Positions 61,808 through 64,000 of a DNA stretch of 64,000 nucleotides are shown in pieces (the first letter of the stretch is position 1; every line of letters begins with the position of its first letter). Both the position numbers and the translations under genes were made by a program. Source of the stretch: Polytrichum commune (lineage: Eukaryota > Streptophyta > Polytrichopsida > Polytrichales > Polytrichaceae); contig OX485805.1 in NCBI GenBank assembly GCA_950295325.1, positions 18,711,501-18,775,500 of the forward strand. Reading direction: 5' to 3'. The notes beneath the pieces were generated by a model that did no database searches, was not told the origin of the DNA, and worked only from the letters and a program-made list of their open reading frames with translations.

Positions 61808-62065
61808 AAATGTCTTCAAGCTTAAAGTTTAAGAAGTAATTTCTATAAAGTCTTTAAATGCTTCAAGTAATCTTAGTAAATGTCTTCAAGCCTTGAGTTC
61901 TAAGTAATTTCTATAAAGTTTTCAAGTGCTCCAAGTAATCTAAGTAAATGTCTTCAAGCTTTAAATCCTAAGTAATTTCTATAAAGTCTTTAAGTGCTCC
62001 AAGTAATATTCCTAGGTATCAAGGTAACATTCTGAGGTAACAAGGTAACATTTTAAGGTAACAAG
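61808..62065. repeat. ~69-bp tandem repeat (three copies) followed by a GGTAACA repeat
   Basis: Units beginning AAATGTCTTCAAGC occur at 61808, 61878 and 61946 and contain AGTAATTTCTATAAAGTCTT and GTGCTCCAAGTAAT. Then four short CAAGGTAACATT-like units run from about 62018 to 62065. Confidence 0.85.
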
Positions 62066-64000
62066 TTGACACTTCGTGTGAAGTAATCGGGGCCAAATGA
62101 AGTGCATTAGGGTCCTTTACTTTCCCTTTATATATAGCTTGTGGCATCTATAAATATTCTAATTGTATAAAATAAGTAGATGGATAAATATAGCATGATT
62201 ATCTATATGAAGCCTATATTAGTATCAATAAATATACCTTTTAAGATTAAGCTTTAACAGCTTTTAATATCTATTTTCCACAAACATATAACGGTTATGT
62301 AGTTATTCAAAACTACTTCTAAAGCTTGCTTCTTTAAGTCTAGGGGTCTTGAGTGATTTCTAAGACCGAGGTCTTTGTTGATTCCAAGGCTAGGGTCTTC
62401 ATGTGTTGTCAAGACCCAGAGGTTTTTGTATGTCCTTAAGTCGGGGGGCGCCGGGGCCGGGGGGGGGGGGGGTTATTTGTGTATGTTCTCACGGCCCTCC
62501 TTGTGTTCCCGAGGCTTTTGATGCGTTCCTCGGCGTTCCCATGACCTCTCGAGGTCTGCCATGTGGCAGCTTCTTAAGCTTAGTACCATGGCCATTCCCC
62601 TTAATTCAGGAACTTCGTCTCTCTCATTCGCAACTCGGCTCAATTGGCTATCTCTTTTTTTCTTCCTTCCCGCTCCTGCGGACCGTGATGTCCTTAGTAT
62701 TGCTCCTCTACCTTCCTGAGATTACCCTAATTTCTCTTGATAATGGCCTTGATTCTCTTGTAACCTTGCTAGGTGTCTCAACACTTGTAGCGATGGTGCC
62801 TCCACCATTATAGTTTTGAGGCCTTTCCATGTAGTGCTCCACAAGATAGTGAATTTGAAATTGGAGGGAATTGTGGTACCAGTGACGGAGATGCCTTGTT
62901 GATATGTGGATTTAGAGTATCTCCACCCAAGCCTCGCCACTTTGCGCTCATAACTCCAATGTACATGTGCAGCAACTCTCTAAAGCACCATTTCATACCC
63001 TCCATACCTAACTTGGAGGATCAAAAAGCCTCAAAAAACCTATGACCCTTCTATTTTAGGCGAGGAATAGTGGGGCACCTCTATTGTAAAGAATAACTAG
63101 ATCATGAGCATGCTCATACTAGACCCATGTTATGGTCATAGAGTGCACTATCACCATTTTTGTAATTTTCACAATTTATTCTTGAAATTATTTCTAACAC
63201 CTACACAACATCTTTATTAAGAACTCTTTAATATTTACTAAATATTGTCACCAAGGTCATTATGATTAACTATACATCATAGATTAATGTATTGCAAAAC
63301 ACTTCATGGCATGTTAACTGACGTTAAATTATTTTCATTTTAATATGGTGCCTTTCCTTTTACAATAGCATGGTTGCGGTGGTGATCCTACAATACGTTT
63401 CATTGGTCCACAGTTGTGACCCCTCCACCTTGGCATTTGCAATGGCAGGCAAGTGGAGGGTGCACTTTTGTAGTCACTCTTCTTGATTGAACACATGTAT
63501 ATCATTATGACAAGACTTGTAGCTGAGAAAGAACACCAAAATACCACATGTTACAATGAGGTTGGCCGATGTGCCCAAAATAAAATAAAATGGAATTCGG
63601 CAATTCTACTGAATTTTACAGACCGGGTATTGGGAGGAAAGGAGGGGTGGCCTCTCTGGTGGTTCAAAGAGCACACATCATGACATGTCTCACTCATGCA
63701 AAATATGTGCAATGTGGAGAGTAGCATTCACATGGAAGTAACAAAGAGGAAAGAGTATTGTCACATGATTCGTTGTGTTGTGTACTTGCATTAATGAATG
63801 TGTAACATCTGGTGATGAAACTGGAAAGGAGGATGCTAGCAATATCATGCACGGCTTTATTGTGTCTAGAGATAACCATGGCTTTACTAATTTATGCATT
63901 TAGATAGGAGATGGGGCCATGTGTCTATTTCTCTAAGGGGGCAAAGAATGTAGTGAATGTTCGGGTGGGTGCATGGCCAGAATATGTGTTTTCATAGGTT

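Larger units (their letters stand above)
57493..63999. other. Repeat-rich intergenic tail without a supported gene
   Basis: 57493-57880 is the FBPase upstream flank. Beyond it lie a segment similar to 15800-16150 (58030-58680), a reversed MITE copy (58640-58970), microsatellites (60369-60681), a ~69 bp tandem repeat (61808-62010), CAAGGTAACATT repeats to about 62065 and a poly-G tract (62459-62472). The 136-aa frame at 62403-62813 begins within low-complexity G-rich DNA and shows no family features. Confidence 0.5.

Noticed and set aside
62403-62813. 136-aa ORF in the G-rich region
   Set aside because: It begins in low-complexity DNA, has no domain and no splice context; likely chance.

Overview
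The window is nuclear DNA of a land plant. It has interrupted genes with GT-AG introns, a plastid-targeted redox-type fructose-1,6-bisphosphatase, a plant GT37 fucosyltransferase, plant transposon families (CACTA, hAT, PIF/Harbinger-like, pogo-like, LINE), telo-box promoter motifs and long AT-rich intergenic stretches. The gene set and a small family of short orphan proteins suggest a bryophyte, probably a moss. That is an inference from protein style and not proven by the sequence.

Layout. (1) 310-5041, minus: the 5' part of a multi-MATH-domain TRAF-like gene that runs off the left edge. Its start codon lies in the first unit of a four-copy tandem repeat. (2) 5.7-11 kb: gene-poor decayed repeats. 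(3) 11024-14464, minus: a complete three-exon GT37 fucosyltransferase whose introns hold a ~260 bp tandem repeat. (4) 17708-18593: a Harbinger-like MITE directly upstream of an intact single-exon PSMD5 proteasome-chaperone gene (18753-20375), which is followed by a broken tandem copy of its own 3' end. (5) 23080-26711, plus: a six-exon coiled-coil protein of unknown function, reconstructed here in full (466 aa). (6) 27-40 kb: a transposon block with a decayed CACTA (En/Spm) element, a 50-bp minisatellite, a decayed gene for a zinc-finger plus 2-oxoglutarate/Fe(II) oxygenase (TET/JBP-like), a decayed ZNF862-like hAT transposase, and a hAT-type MITE with a perfect 8-bp target duplication. (7) 42-54 kb: two intact paralogous ~140 aa proteins of an unknown family, each with a 5'-UTR intron, plus a third decayed relative; a LINE scrap; a pogo-like element with a clear TA duplication; and an intron-containing pseudogene of glutamine-dependent NAD+ synthetase. 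(8) 55013-57492, minus: a complete four-exon chloroplast FBPase. (9) 58-64 kb: repeats and microsatellites with no recognisable gene.

The host genes serve unrelated housekeeping or cell-wall roles (Calvin cycle, proteasome assembly, cell-wall or glycan fucosylation), so no operon-like cooperation is implied. The most unusual item is the oxygenase gene at 35.4-36.5 kb next to a hAT-type transposase on the same strand. It could be a transposon-borne DNA- or RNA-modifying enzyme. Exon boundaries were read by eye from splice signals and reading-frame continuity; no alignment or search was run.
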